This document shows, piece after piece, positions 1-12,538 of a stretch of DNA of 64,000 nucleotides (position 1 is its first letter; the number at the start of each line of letters is the position of its first letter). The notes under the pieces were generated by a model. That model was not told the origin of the DNA, ran no database searches, and was given only the letters and a program-made list of their open reading frames with translations. Made by a program: the position numbers and the translations under genes. The DNA comes from Kudoa neothunni (lineage: Eukaryota; Cnidaria): positions 2,790,001 to 2,854,000 of the forward strand of contig OZ199840.1 in assembly GCA_964304625.1 (NCBI GenBank), read 5' to 3'.

Positions 1-2900
1 CTACTCCCTTAGCTATTCTAAATTATCAAATTGAATATGATAGTGCTACTTCCTCTAATGTAGTTAAGCATACACTTGGCGGAACAAGTTATGCTACAGG
101 AAAATGTCGTATATTGAGGTCAAACGAAGCAGAAACTATACTCAACTCAAGTACTCCAGCTGATCTTAAAGAAATTTCAGAATGCCCTGGACGTGAAACT
201 GCCGAAACCACAAAATGCATAATCGATTGCAATAGCCAAACAAGTAAAGTACCGTATAATAAACTTTCTCCTAGAACAAAATACATGTATGTATACGTTG
301 GTGCAGATGAGGCTGTTAAAATAGAGCAATATCCAAGAGGTGGAAAGGTGTTTGGTTTGGCCATACGTAATCTAAATAACTTTGAATTGATAAATAATTT
401 AATCAAATTTAGCATTATTGGTCAATCCTCAAGTATCGATCTCTATGGCTGCAGAAAAATTGAAACTCCTAACAAAAACTTGCTCCCCAGTTGCGTGCCC
501 AATCCATTATAAAGACGCACAATTCAAGGGGGGTAATGCGGGGCAAACATGTGACGCAGAAAACACAGAGAATGATGTTGAATTTGATTTATTGATTCCT
601 CATTATGAGATGAGATGTGTGAATTATCCAAGTTTCTTTTATTATATGCCAAATGCATACATGAAGAAAAATATCGCTATTTATGAACCTCAGTATTACG
701 TAACAAAAAAGGCGGGAGTTGCTAATCAAGTTGTTCTTAAATTCACTGATTTAATGTTATCATCAGAGATATGTGTTTTCAGTATTAAGGACGGTAAAAC
801 TGAAGTAGCTAACTCCGCGTATGAATCGAAATGTGGAAATACTGAGGGAAAGTGTTACGCACCTTGTAAAAATGTTGAGCTTACTGTAACAGCAGAAAAA
901 GAAATATATAATGTTCTAATTCAAACCAGGAATCACGATCTTTCAAAAACATCTGTTGATTTTGATGGATTTTCTCAAAAAAAATTTCGTAATTTATTTT
1001 AGTCAATAATTATAATTATTTTATTATAAATCTTATAGCGATATCTGAGACTGGAGATGGTTTATTATCTGTTTATACGAAACAAGGTTTAACGTTGGAT
1101 GGGGGATTTTTAAATCCATCATCGGGAACTAAGTTCAATACATGCACTCTAAAACATTATCCTGCTGACAAAGTCAATCCTACATCTTCAACTACTTCAT
1201 GTAACGCGGCCACTAAAAAGGATAGTAGTAGTAGTGGTAGTGAGAGTGGTGAATGCAAAACTGGTTGCGAAAAATTAGTAATTGAACAACTATCACCAGG
1301 GAAACCATATATAATTGAAATTGAGTCCAGTGGCATAGCAGATTTAACTTCCTTCAAAGAACAAATACTTATAAGAACAAGTAATAATTTGAAATTAAAA
1401 ATAAACAAAACTAATAATCATTAAAAGATAATGAGGAGAACAAAAATTTCCAAGAAACTGCCCCTACTAAAACAGAATCAACAACTACACTAACAGCTAT
1501 TGGAGGTGCAGCTGAAGGCAATATGAAAGATCAACCAAATTGTGAATACTATTTAAGTCCAACTGGGAAAAACACATTTTACACCGCTAAATGTACTGAA
1601 ACCAATCCCTGTAGAGGAAGATGTAGAGAATCAATAACTATTGTTGATCTTGAACCAAACACTTCTTACGACGTTAGGGTCATTGCTGATAAGGAGTACA
1701 AAGAACACATATATACAAATGTTTTAACTAGTATATATATATATATTAACTTATTCAACTCAATCTAGATCTGGCAACCTTGAGAATAACTCAAAAATAC
1801 ACTGAGCAAGGATTGGAATTGAATGCACAATTGTCCAAAAAAGTCCCAGAAGCCATTTGCCATTATACAATCCAAATAAAAAAAGATGATGAGTTTGAAG
1901 ATGTTTACGTCTGCGAAGCATCACAGACACCGGCAGCTGCACCAGAAACTCAAAATACTCCACCAAGCTCACCAGCCGAATCCAATTCTAATACCGACCA
2001 ACCACAAACTGGTACTAGTCAAATTCAAAGTCTAAAATCAGAAATTAATAAATTAAAAATTGCAAGAGCTGAATCTAATACTCCTACTGAAACTGAAACT
2101 GATACAGATGTCACTCCAATTACGACAGTCGATACAACTGCGAGCCCGGTCAATTCAAACACATGCTCCTCGTTTCCATTGTGCAGTTCTATTAAATTCG
2201 ACGACTATGATGCAAATGAAGAGTATAAAGTGTCTATTACTGCAGTGGGAAAATCAGAGAGAAATGAAATTACTTTAGTAGCTAGTAAAAATATTTTCGA
2301 TATTATTATTATATTAATATTTAAAATAAATAGCCGCTCCAAAGGGGAATCCCACAGAAAACGACAAAATAATATATGTGACCATAACAAGGGATGGTGA
2401 ATCATTTGTTATAGAAAACACCCTACCATCTAGTCTTAATGAAAAATCCAAATGTAAATGGGAATTACGTAACGCGAGTACCAAATCGATAGCAATTATT
2501 AAAAAATGCATGAGACGAAATGACAATGGATGTAGAACGTACCCTTCATGCAAATCATTCACTATCAGTGGATTAGCAGATGGCAATAATTATCACTTGA
2601 CTGTGTACAGTTCTATCAATCCAACAATTTATGGGACAGCCACTATTGAGCAAGGTAAAGCATTGTTACTTCGAAAATAATTAAAACTGTAAATTTTAGG
2701 AGCCAAAAGCAGTTCCAGGTTTATTAATTAATATTTTTAAAATAAATAAATAAATTTTTAGTTCTAAAACCATGGTCATGTATTAATTTATTGTGTTTTT
2801 ACAATTTAACTGGTATTGTTTTAGAATAATTGCAGTAGCCGCTATTGGAGCTATGATCATGGGTGCTATTGGTTTCGTGGTTTTCAAGAAGAAAAAATAA
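1..2900 (+). CDS. Modular cysteine-rich membrane protein family, copy 1 (5' end outside window)
   Basis: I do not recognise this family. The window opens inside exon 2. Exons read as 1-366, 413-988, 1039-1380, 1428-1730, 1769-2284, 2334-2654, 2700-2718, 2762-2779 and 2825-2900, each bounded by GT...AG, and joining them keeps one frame to the TAA at 2,898. Each large exon encodes an extracellular-looking module with several Cys and a late L-x-P-x-x-x-Y-like strand (LSPRTKYMYVYV, LSPGKPYIIEIE, LEPNTSYDVRVI, LADGNNYHLTVY), recalling fibronectin type III. Exon 6 carries a Ser/Thr/Pro linker. The last exons give a helix of about 22 hydrophobic residues and a KKKK end. Large-exon introns are all phase 1. 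FN3-like is my inference from the motif pattern; the function is unknown, and a type I membrane or surface protein is most likely. Confidence 0.8.
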
Positions 2901-3583
2901 ACGCCCTTATTTACGAATTATTGCCCTAAAATCCAACTATAGAAATTTAGATTATTTTTCTAATGGTGTGATATTTATGAAAATTTTTTAATTTGTCGAC
3001 AATTAAAATTTATTGATACTTAATCAAATAAAAATATTTTATCTTTGATGTGTTCCAACGTTATTATAAAATTTGATTGGGATGATATGACTCGGATAAA
3101 AATGTGGGATTGTTAATAAATTTTAAAATTTTTTTATAATTATTTGAAATTGCTAAAACTTAATGAAATATAATAAACGAATAATATTCATTTTGTTAAA
3201 CGACTTAGTTAAATAAAATATATCTATCGAAAAATAGTTGTAAACGTTGATTAATCTTCCAAATATTTGGATGTTGTATTCGGTTACTTTTATAAATTAT
3301 ACACTAAATAACGGTACTGAAATTTATGTGAAATATAAATATCTGAAAAACTAGATAACAAGATATGATTAATATTTTTTTTCTGTTTATTAAAAAAATG
3401 AGCTCAACGGCTTGTGTATTGGCATCTAGGATTTTCAACACTAATCAATGCAAACTCATTTCTTGGGAACTATAATTATGGTTTTAGTACTTATTCCAGT
3501 TTTTAATGAAATCTTGGGCTATTTAAAAGCTAATGTTATGTGGAAAATATTAATAAATAAATTAATTATTGGGTTACTTAACA
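2901..3583. other. Conserved 3' flank of the gene family
   Basis: No gene seen. This AT-rich stretch aligns with the flank after copy 2 (15,695-16,370) and after copy 5 (47,805-48,480, reversed). Homology to copy 2 stops exactly where the MITE begins, so the transposons were added in the lineage of copies 1 and 5. Confidence 0.6.
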
Positions 3584-3817
3584 CAGTGGGTGACCAGTTT
3601 TTCGCACTGTCGACTCGTTTGTACTTTCAACAAAAAGTAGATTTATGCTGCATTGTTTTTTTTAAAAAGATATACCATATTTTTTTATAATAGAATGTAT
3701 CAAATTAATAAAACAAATTTTAATTTATATTTGCTATTTTACGTGCTTTTCTTAATGGCCAGTTTTTCGTACATTTTTCAATACTTGTGGAGGTTACAAA
3801 CGAGTGGTCACCTACTG
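3584..3817. mobile_element. Tc1/mariner-type MITE, left copy
   Basis: The ends read CAGTGGGTGACCA and, reversed, CAGTAGGTGACCA. Inside, TACGAAAAACTGG recurs in inverted form, so the 234 bp are largely self-complementary with no coding capacity. The matching copy at 47,570-47,804 is flanked by TA on both sides, as expected for Tc1/mariner insertion. Confidence 0.65.
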
Positions 3818-4560
3818 TACTAAAATTATTTTCCAAAAATCCCTTAGAATCATTTTGCATCTACGTTCAAATCTGGATATAGCGTGGTTATAAAGTTGGA
3901 CACCGATTTTATAAATTTTTGAATCACTTAAGTTCGTAATCAATTTTACTTTATTTTGCAATAACACATACGGAGGAAAAATGTTTTCAAGTCTAATGTT
4001 CTCCGATATCGAGTTTCCTTCATATGGCGTGACATTTTAAGTTTGGTAACTGGGTTAGCGCGAGTTCGGAATTATCAAGAAAAAGTTCAGTATTGACGAA
4101 AAATGTGAAGCGATAGAATTTTTGTAAATTTATAAAAGTAATCATTTAGGGGAAAACATAAAAACTTTAAAATTTAACGTATACGGTATATTTATTTCTC
4201 TAGCATACTTGAAAATTAATCAAGATTGGCGAATTGTGATTTTCCTGGCAAAAAAAAGTTGCGTTTTGAAAATTTTAAGATTCGGATGCTAAAGTGTATA
4301 ATTTAGGCTCCAAATTAAGACATTTAGATTGATCAATTATTGCTAATGTTATTATGAAAATAGTCGCCTTAACACTGTAGAGTGTGATCTTAACAGTCTT
4401 GGTACACGTATAGGCTGACTTTGTAGATTAAATATTTTGATCACAAATTTTTCTTTTGCATTAAGAATTTTTTATATTAAATTAATATTAAAATTATATA
4501 CAATTTGAAATTTATTTTTTTTAAATAAATAAATAATTGACTATAATTTAAAGTCTTTTT
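3818..4560. other. Unassigned AT-rich stretch, possible pogo-like relic
   Basis: A short + strand reading near 4,085-4,130 (KKFSIDEKCEAIEFL) resembles the start of a pogo/CENP-B type helix-turn-helix, but it decays quickly. The same block is present in the right arm at about 46,750-47,569. No intact gene is visible. Confidence 0.25.
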
Positions 4561-7330
4561 AATGCGCCCGCTAAAATATGGGAAATGGAAAGTTATTTAA
4601 ATTAACCGATTCGTACATTGGTTACGCGCAAAAAAAAAGAACACGAAATACAGTATTTCAAAAAACTTGGATGCAACCATGTTGTATTAAAATAGATAAA
4701 TTATAATAAACGCATATAGGTAATAGTTTACTATTTCTTCCATATTTAGACATATTGGGTGGTATGACTTTGCGTGATTAGAATAATATTGTAGTTGGAC
4801 TGATGTTATTTCATTAGGTTCATTAAAGACGGCCTTCCATTTATTCCTCCATTTTTGTGGATGATTGATTTTTTGGTGAAAAATTCCACGATAAGATTAA
4901 TCCTTTGGACCCCGAATTTAATTCAGCGACTGAAAAAATTTTGTTTGCTCATTCTGTTAAATTTTAAATAATTCTATATAAAATATCCAAAAATTGGAGA
5001 AGTCATTTTAAAAATTAAAGATACACAAAAGGTGCCAAATGGTAACATTGGGACGCGGCTTATTTCAATATGCGGGAGTGCGACTGTGCTTGTTTTTATG
5101 TTACTTTGTTTTTAACCAAGAAGTTACTCTTCCACCATCAGAAATGAAATATTAAATTATTCGTTATATTTTTGATAGTCCAAAAAGCAGTTTCTGTTTT
5201 TATTGAGGTACAAAGAAATATTACACTTAATGCAAATATGTTCAAATAAGTGAAATATTCAAATATAATATCTTCAACTTATTCAGAAATATCAGCTGTT
5301 TCAATGCCATTGTTTATTTAATTTTTCGCGTTTATTGTCTAATTTAAGCGGTAGTCATCTTACTCCCCATCATTAGAACTGTATTCGGATACAATGCCAT
5401 CATATTGACTACACAAAATGGAATCCGATTCCAGTCCAACGTCTGATTTGTTCCCATCTGGTAACAATATGATTCTTTAAAAGTATGCTCTATTCTTTCT
5501 TCCCCACTGACCTATTCATTATCCATTCCAAAGAATATAAGCACATTTAAATCAAGGGTCGAACGTTGTCGTGTGACGACGTTCACTGTACCCGCTGGCC
5601 CAATATTGCCGTGTGGCAACATTGATTAATCTGCCCCTATAGTATTCATACCAAAACATATTTTCATGTTAGATTAATATTTAGAATAAACTTATTTAAT
5701 ACTATACTTATATATTTTTTAATTTTACTGAAACCTCAAAATTCCAAGTTCAATTACAGGATACTTTTAGCCTTTTTTTATACTTGCCGTAGAGTTAGAT
5801 ATTCATCTGTATTTCCCTTGATATAAAACATAAAAAGTTTTGTAATTCATTTATATAAAATCAAATAAACATTAACTATATTATTATAATAAAGATAGAT
5901 TTAAAAATGTAATTACATGGTTAAAACACTCACAAAAGTAAAATGTTTCCATTTGGCAACATAGGGGTTTAAAGGATTAAGGGATGGTTCATACGAAAGA
6001 AGAAACAAAAGTTTGTGGTCTTTTGAATCTAGTTTCCGTCGAATAAGGTCGGTTTTATTGAACCTTACACCGCTCGTAATTAATAGCTCACTTTGAATTA
6101 TATAATCAGTAAAATCATTAAGAAGTTTCTCTATTAAAATCTCGAAAAATTGCTGTTTCACAATACCATTTGTCAGCTGAAACGTCTAAACTTTATCAGA
6201 GCAAACATAGGCAACCAATACGATGTTATTAGAGCGAACACTTTTTACTTTCATGTTCAAGTGCGAACCTGAAACCGACCTTCCAAATAATGTTCGTCTC
6301 ATATAAAGCGAGAAGCCAGACTCATCAATGTAAATTACAGGAAAATGGAGTGGTTTAGATTCCAGTTATTTTGGAACTTAATTAATAAATATAACATATA
6401 CCTTTAATTAATTAAAACAATTTTTGCGTTTCGATATGCAATCCTGAGAATTCCACGCAATTGGTACAATTGAAATATTGTTGAGGGCGTAATGGAACTG
6501 GCTCAAAGAGTTATCAATAATATGTCTAGAAACGCCGATATTATGTTCTTGTAGGTTTTTGGCGATTGAATCTAATGTGATTGTGCAATCTTCATTCACT
6601 AAGCTTTGGATATTGTGATTTGTGGACGGTTGTCAATCTTGATCTCCAGTCCCCAGCTCTTCTTAGAAATGCATTCTTCGTCGGCCGACTTCATCGTCAT
6701 CCTCGAATTCTTTTAAAAAACCATGAGATCGTTGATTTGAAGACTCCAACCGTTTTTTTTTTCGATTTAAACATGAGTGCAATTTTCCTTGATATCCTTC
6801 AAAATAGTTTAACTAACGCCATACACTTTCGGTAACCTATGATAGTTTGTTTCGTTGTGTCTTCTAAAAAAATATACTTTCTTTTAGTGACATAAAGCTG
6901 TGATGAATTATGATCCGACATGGTTATTTGTAATAACGCGAACCAGTTTAATTTTGATCTGACGTTGTTGCATTTAGGTCTTGAAATATTGTATAGTCGT
7001 CAACCAATTTTTTACAACTTATTTAATGTCGCTTAATTTTAATTTTAAATGTTCCTGATATTTATATAAACAAGTATATTCAACTCAATGACATTTTTTC
7101 AAGAATTGGTTGTAAAGAATGCAAAACATACATCCAAATTCACGTGACTTGCCGATTTTTCACATTTTTTTCTCATTGTCTGGAGGGGATTGGGTGAATG
7201 GGTTATCTGCTATATTTAAGGAGCAATATAGGATCATGCAAGTCACTAAAATCGCCACTCTATTTTTGAAGTCAAAGTGACGATTTAAAATATTGCTTTG
7301 ATATTCGCGCTTAAAATTTAAAATTCATCA
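4561..7330 (-). mobile_element. IS630/Tc1-like transposon relic, left copy, split by a piggyBac derivative
   Basis: Minus-strand readings show an N-terminal HTH region (around 6,900-6,600), a segment with FTLDSIAKNLQEHNIGVS-like residues (6,408-6,599), and a catalytic-domain region ending LLFLLSYEPSLNPLN (5,913-6,161). The family pattern there is 'LLFLPPYSPxLNPIE'. The reading is cut at a TTAA by the element at 4,897-5,980 and resumes beyond it with EFFTKKSIIH, the expected 'IEEFF..K' continuation. Several frameshifts and stops make it inactive. I could not define terminal repeats, so the outer limits are those of the duplicated block. Confidence 0.6.
4897..5980. mobile_element. TTAA-flanked piggyBac derivative nested in the IS630 relic, left
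   Basis: It is bounded by TTAA at 4,897 and 5,977. The ends TTAATCCTTTGGACC and (reversed) TTAATCCTTTAAACC form inverted repeats. The interior holds only a short acidic stretch (minus strand near 5,380-5,480, SDVGLESDSILCSQYDG) that resembles a piggyBac N-terminus. It is therefore a non-autonomous deletion product. Its twin is 45,319-46,427. Confidence 0.65.
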
Positions 7331-7741
7331 TCATCTGAATCATTGGAATCTCGATATCTTTCGTCATCCGATTCTGCCTCAATATTTTTAGTGTTGGGAG
7401 AATCCTGCCTGTCCATTAGCACAATCTGCCCGGAATTATTCGCACGCAGAAAGACAATCATCTCTGTTATTGTCGTTCCGTTTCCTTATGTCCAAAAACA
7501 ATGTTAAAATCCATTCGAACTAACTATCGGAAGTTCTCAAACCCTATTGTCCATTATAATATCCACGTGAAGATTATTGTGTTTTTTGGTATATATAATC
7601 ATTGCTTAATTAAATATCACATTAAATATTTAATTTGTTTTGATACTTATTTTTTCAAATGTTAAAAAGATTAATTATAGTGTGAAATTAATAAAGAATA
7701 ACTAACTATTTCATATTTCACATAGCTGTTAGTTAGATTTA
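7331..7741 (-). other. Spacer with an acidic open tail
   Basis: A minus-strand reading (about 7,445-7,325) ends in a run of Asp, Glu and Ser (SDDERYRDSNDSDDDEF) and looks like the end of some transposase or host exon. I cannot identify it. Together with the sequence beyond 10,291 it may be part of a hAT element that the piggyBac copy split. Confidence 0.25.
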
Positions 7742-10291
7742 TTAACCTTAAAAGTAAACTGGGGTCCCTTTGGACCCAAACGAGATTGCCACCTCGTTTT
7801 CTCAGTCGTTATATAATTACTAGAATTTAAACTCCTTCAATTCCCGTAAAACATGATTATCTGTAAAGGAATAGATTTATTGGAATTTTCATCCGTCATA
7901 GCAATTTTTATAACAAAAACACCTTCGGAGTATAATTGGGATCCATTTGGACCACATTTTTTTTGATATTTTAAAAGCATATTATTTATATTAATTTTCA
8001 GATGGAAATTGGCATTAAAAATATTTTACATACCAAAATCTAATAAACAATTTTATGTCGCGCATACGTGAGTGTGCAAGTTTCTGTTGTGAGAGTATGG
8101 ATTTCTTCTTAGGAAATAGCGAGGAGAGTATTGACACTAATGAATCTGAAACACAGGACCTAGTGGATTTGAAAGAGAGTGTCAGCAATGAGAAGAAAGA
8201 AAATCTTGTGCGTGATAAAAATAACGATTCGCTTGTAGACAAAAATAACTGTCTATGAAGTGTAATAAAATCAAAAAAACTAACGTGGCTGCAGAAAATA
8301 AAATGAATTTTCTTCGAGGTGTGACTGTGTACGCCACTCAAAAGATCTCTAGTATTGTATGATGTTTTCATCATTTCTTCCCAATAGAAATAGTGGAACA
8401 AACAATTAAGTATGCCAATCAATGTGGTAAGAATCATTATGGTAATAAATGGAGAGATGTTGAAGTCGATGAAATGCATGGTTTTATTGGCTGTTTATTG
8501 TACGTGGCAATCCATAAGGATAGACAAGACGCTATTATTGACATGTTTAGTTGTGACGAAAGTAGGAAAATATACAAATATTTTTTTTCCTTGTACATAT
8601 TCAGGCAATTAACAAGAGCATCCCACATTGATAATGCAGAATCTAGGAAGGAACGGCGGTAGCACGAACAATTTTGCCCAATTAGAGAAATATGGGACAT
8701 TTGGGTCAACGTGGCGAAAAAATGTAATAACCCCGGAGAGAATGTACGTCTTGATGAGCAATTGGCTTATTTTAGCCGATTATAAAAAATAAGCTAGCAA
8801 ATTATGGCTTAAAATTTTTCCTATTGGTTGATCCAGCATCTTCATATGTGTTAAATATTGATGCTTACGTCGACAAAAAATGTCTTTTAGATATGATATC
8901 AAAATTTATGATGTGGGGAAAAATTTTGCATTAAAATTAACTGAAAATTTGGTCAACTTAGGATGCAATTTGGTGTGTGATAATTATTTTACTTCTATTC
9001 CTTTGGCTGAAAAGTTACTTAAAAGAACAATGACATTACTCGGTATCATCTGAATAAAAAAGCGAGATATTCCTCCATTTCTCCTCCCCGATAGAAAAAC
9101 TCCTGTCAACGAATCGAAGTTTATTTTTAGAGACAAAAAATGTTAGTTTCGTTTTTGGAAAAAAACCAGTGTTACTTTTATCTATTTTGTACCCCAACAC
9201 ATCTATTTCTAGGGAATCCCCACATAAACCTGAGGTCATCTTAGAGTATAACGCTGCCAGAGGAGGCGTCGATACAGTTGACCGCATGCTGGCCTCTGTC
9301 TCCGTCGGAAGATTTGCCAGACGATTGCCTTTGATTTTTTTTATAATATGGTCGGCATATCTCTGATAAATGCCTTTGTTGTTTAAAAAGAAATATTCAA
9401 CGATCCTAGTATCAAACGGCGCAATTTCTTTAAAAAAGTAGCATATGAGCTATGCGAACCATTGAGATGCAAAAACAATCCAAATATCCAACTAGCCACG
9501 AAGGAAGTAACCCTAAGCATGAAATCTCCAAAAAAGAATATCATTGATCGTAACCCTAAAAATTGATGTGTTTTATGTAGTCGAGACAAAGATAAAAAAA
9601 CATTTAAAATGCAAGCTCTGTGAGGTTCCATGCTGCAAACAACATGCAATATATGTTTGTACCAATTTCTTACCGTATTTTTCTCAAATATAATGAATTA
9701 CTTATTCTTTCTATTTGATACTGATTCAAGTTATTTGCCATTTTTTATTGTACTGTCATGGAAATAATATGATTGTCCAAATTTAAAATTATTTGCAAAC
9801 CATTTAATTTATTGGTTACGTGATTTTTAAATTGTCCTATTTTCATTTTGATAATGAAAGAAAAATTATATTTATAGGGATTTACTAATTATATTCGTTT
9901 GCAATCCATAGTAGATTTGATAGCTTTTCGCGTAGAGCTTAATTGAAATTCGTGATTCTATCATTAAAATAAATTTCAGCCCATTTTATTTATTTTTAAT
10001 AATAATTTAAACAGATATATTATGTGTTTATGGAGTTATTAACGAATTCTAGTAACAGTCATTTTAAAATAATCAGTCGTAATATTTATGAAGGAACAAT
10101 GCACGTAGACGCACGCGCCGGTGAAAACAAGACGTGAAATTATTAACGAAAAGAACACTTTTTAAAATTAAAATTTTACAGATTGATAAAAAACTATATT
10201 ATTCAATGAAATGATAAAATAAAATCTAGGGTCAAAATGAACCCCAATTATACTCCGAGGGGATCTGCCTAATTGTTACTTAGAAGGTTAA
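7742..10291 (+). mobile_element. piggyBac transposon, degenerate but long
   Basis: The 2.55-kb block runs from TTAA (7,742) to TTAA (10,288). The tips TTAACCTTAAAAGTAA and, reversed, TTAACCTTCTAAGTAA match, and a sub-terminal inverted pair (7,921-7,953 and 10,230-10,263, sharing GGAGTATAATTGGG) lies inside them, as in piggyBac. The + strand encodes the transposase in broken pieces: an acidic N-terminus (8,055-8,258), VDEMHGFIGCLLYVAI (about 8,468), DEQLAYF (about 8,755), VCDNYFTSIPLAEKL (about 8,975) and RGGVDTVDRMLASVS (about 9,260), which carry the catalytic Asp positions. A Cys-rich C-terminal region follows near 9,560-9,660. Several in-frame stops and frameshifts mean it is no longer autonomous. 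Confidence 0.8.
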
Positions 10292-10500
10292 CTTTATTGT
10301 TGGAATTGACTGGCAGTTTCAACAAGGTAAATGAGTTCATGTGTGAACAATCACTTTTGAGGATTTGTTCGTTATTAGAAAAAACCCTCTCGGGGCTCGA
10401 GTTGTCGGTATATCTCAAAAAAATAACTGTTACCAACTTTCTTAGATTTCGATATTTAGAATCTTCCAATAGTCTAAGGCGAGGGTGATAAGTTCGTGTT
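10292..10500 (-). pseudogene. hAT transposase C-terminal fragment
   Basis: The minus-strand reading contains NSSPERVFSNNEQIL followed by LLKLPVN. This is the hAT dimerisation signature (S-S-x-E-R-x-F-S ... L-x-x-L-x-x-N). The reading reaches the TTAA used by the piggyBac copy, so the piggyBac element landed in, or just after, this hAT relic. No upstream hAT catalytic domain was found. Confidence 0.6.
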
Positions 10501-12240
10501 CGCTCTCAAGACTTCAAATTTTTTGAACGAACGAAATTGCCATCCTTCTTAGAAATAATCTCCACAATATGTAACCAAACTTTAGAATATTATATAATTA
10601 ATAAATTGTTTTTTTATTTCAAATTTTTTGCTTTATTTTTGCTGCAATATTAACTTTCACACACGGCTTGAATAGGATGCCGAATAATAAATTTAACTTT
10701 TGATCGTACGTCCGGCGAGATTTCGCCAGACAAGAGTTATCTGCGTTTTAAGCTATGGTAGGTCATTTGAATACTAAATAAAGAAATTGGAATTACTTTT
10801 CTACAACAGAAACTGCTAAAAATATACATACAGGGAAGGTTTGCATCCATCTTAACCTTGTTCCATGGAATGATTTTAATAGATATATAATTAATTTTCT
10901 GTCAATCTGTAAAAACTCTAATGTTAAATTTATAACCATTTTACAAAATATAATCATAATTAAAGATTAATAATTTTTTTCACAACGGAGTAATTTACTA
11001 AAAACAAACACATTCAAAAAAAATATGTAAATTTTATTTGACATTTTTATATTTATTATACGCAGAAAAGTTAATTTAAAAATAAATTTTTGTTCAATAT
11101 TTAAATTAAGGTAAAAAAGGAAACCCTCATAAACGATAAGAAAAGTTTATATTAATGCCTACATTAGATGACGTGATGTTTAACATAAGATATGGTGGTG
11201 CAAATTTTGAGTTTAAATATAAACTGATAAATATTCATATCTGAAAGTCAGAAAGAATTATCTCAATCAATTTTGGATCAATTGTAATTTCAAATAAATC
11301 AACATGGTATTAGAATAGTAAATATAGTTTTGTATTGTCTAATTTTAGGGAATTTTAGAATGAGCGGCTTTTAACTCATTCAAAAATTGGAATTTACTCT
11401 TAAAATGTATCATTTTATTATCAAGTGAAAATTTAAGTTCTTTAGCTTATAAAGTTAGCAATACATGAATTCTCAAATTTGAGAATTAATTAATTTAGGA
11501 AATATCTTTAATAACTATAAAATTAGTTTAAGCTGCAAATGATGGTAAACTTTAAAAAAATAGTTTAAGTTAATGATTATAATATTTTTCAAATAAATAA
11601 CCTAATTTACCAATGAATCAAATCTTGTTTTTTGATTTCTGTTTTAGGTCGGAAATAATTATATTAACTTTTAGGAAAGATCAATTAATTTACTTTGAAA
11701 AACATTTTGTTTTATTGGCTAAATATTATATTTAGCTCGAATTTTTTATATGAAGTCCAAAAATCTCTTGTTAAAATATCCGAATGATGGAATATTTTAA
11801 GTTATTTTCTTGTATTAGATTTCACGAGTATTTTTGTGTAATCTCACTTATATAATTTTAAGTGAAATATCCAAAATTAAAATTTAAAGGATTGATTTTG
11901 TATTACATTTTGTAAGGTTAAGAAGAGTTTAATAAAGACACATTATTGTACGATGCTGATTTATGAATTTCGGTTATTTAACGTTACGTAAATAACTTCA
12001 TTTTTAACCAAAAAATCGTTTTTCTATTTTTTATGTTGAAAAGTTATTGTTATTATGTTAATTTATAAAATTTCTTAATAGGAATTATCTTCGTATTATC
12101 ACCAATATCTATTTGAGTGTGGTAGAGATAATAAAGATTGATTTCTAATATGTATAAAAAATGTAATAATACAAATATCTGATCTATTTTGTAATGAAAT
12201 TCAATAGAAAATTGATATAGATAAAAATGGCTTCAAATTC
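10501..12240. other. AT-rich intergenic stretch, nothing identified
   Basis: No open frame above background, no inverted-repeat ends and no RNA-like structure were recognised. Confidence 0.5.
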
Positions 12241-12467
12241 TAAAGAATCCATCATACGTCATCAGGTAAACCTTGGATTTCATGGTAATCTTAATAAAAT
12301 GAAATCCACTCTTATGATTTTCATATTTTGTATCTCGTATTATTAAAATTTCTAAATTAATAATTAGGTTGTATTTTAATAATAAAAAAATATAAACTAA
12401 TCAGAAAATTAAAATCAATGAAGAATTGGATTAATAAATCAATTGTCTTTTAGATAGGCTATTTACC
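12241..12467 (+). other. Upstream flank shared with copy 4
   Basis: The sequence aligns with 42,428-42,660 in reverse complement (for example TGGATTTCATGGTAATCTTA). Copies 2 and 4 therefore share a longer 5' flank, as copies 3 and 5 do with each other (34,679-35,060 and 51,558-51,945). Confidence 0.6.
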
Positions 12468-12481
12468 CGATACGAGTATCG
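12468..12481 (+). promoter_or_regulatory. Upstream palindrome of copy 2
   Basis: CGATACGAGTATCG is followed by an AT-rich block (TTATTATAGTATTCATTTAT) that is also shared by the other copies. The start codon lies 57 bp beyond the palindrome, the same spacing as in copies 3, 4 and 5. It is a candidate core-promoter or factor-binding element; no function is proven. Confidence 0.6.
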
Positions 12482-12538
12482 ACTTATTATAGTATTCATT
12501 TATTCAGTATTATTGGTTGTTTCGTTTTACCTTTCATT

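Larger units (their letters stand above)
1..7330 (+). repeat. Left arm of a 7.3-kb inverted duplication
   Basis: Everything from the window start to about 7,330 recurs in reverse complement at about 43,992-51,485: gene copy 1, its 3' flank, a MITE, and an IS630-like element with a nested piggyBac derivative. Similarity is high along its length, with scattered substitutions and small indels. The inner edge is sharp and coincides with the edge of the IS630-like block. The outer edge is cut by the window start. Confidence 0.8.
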
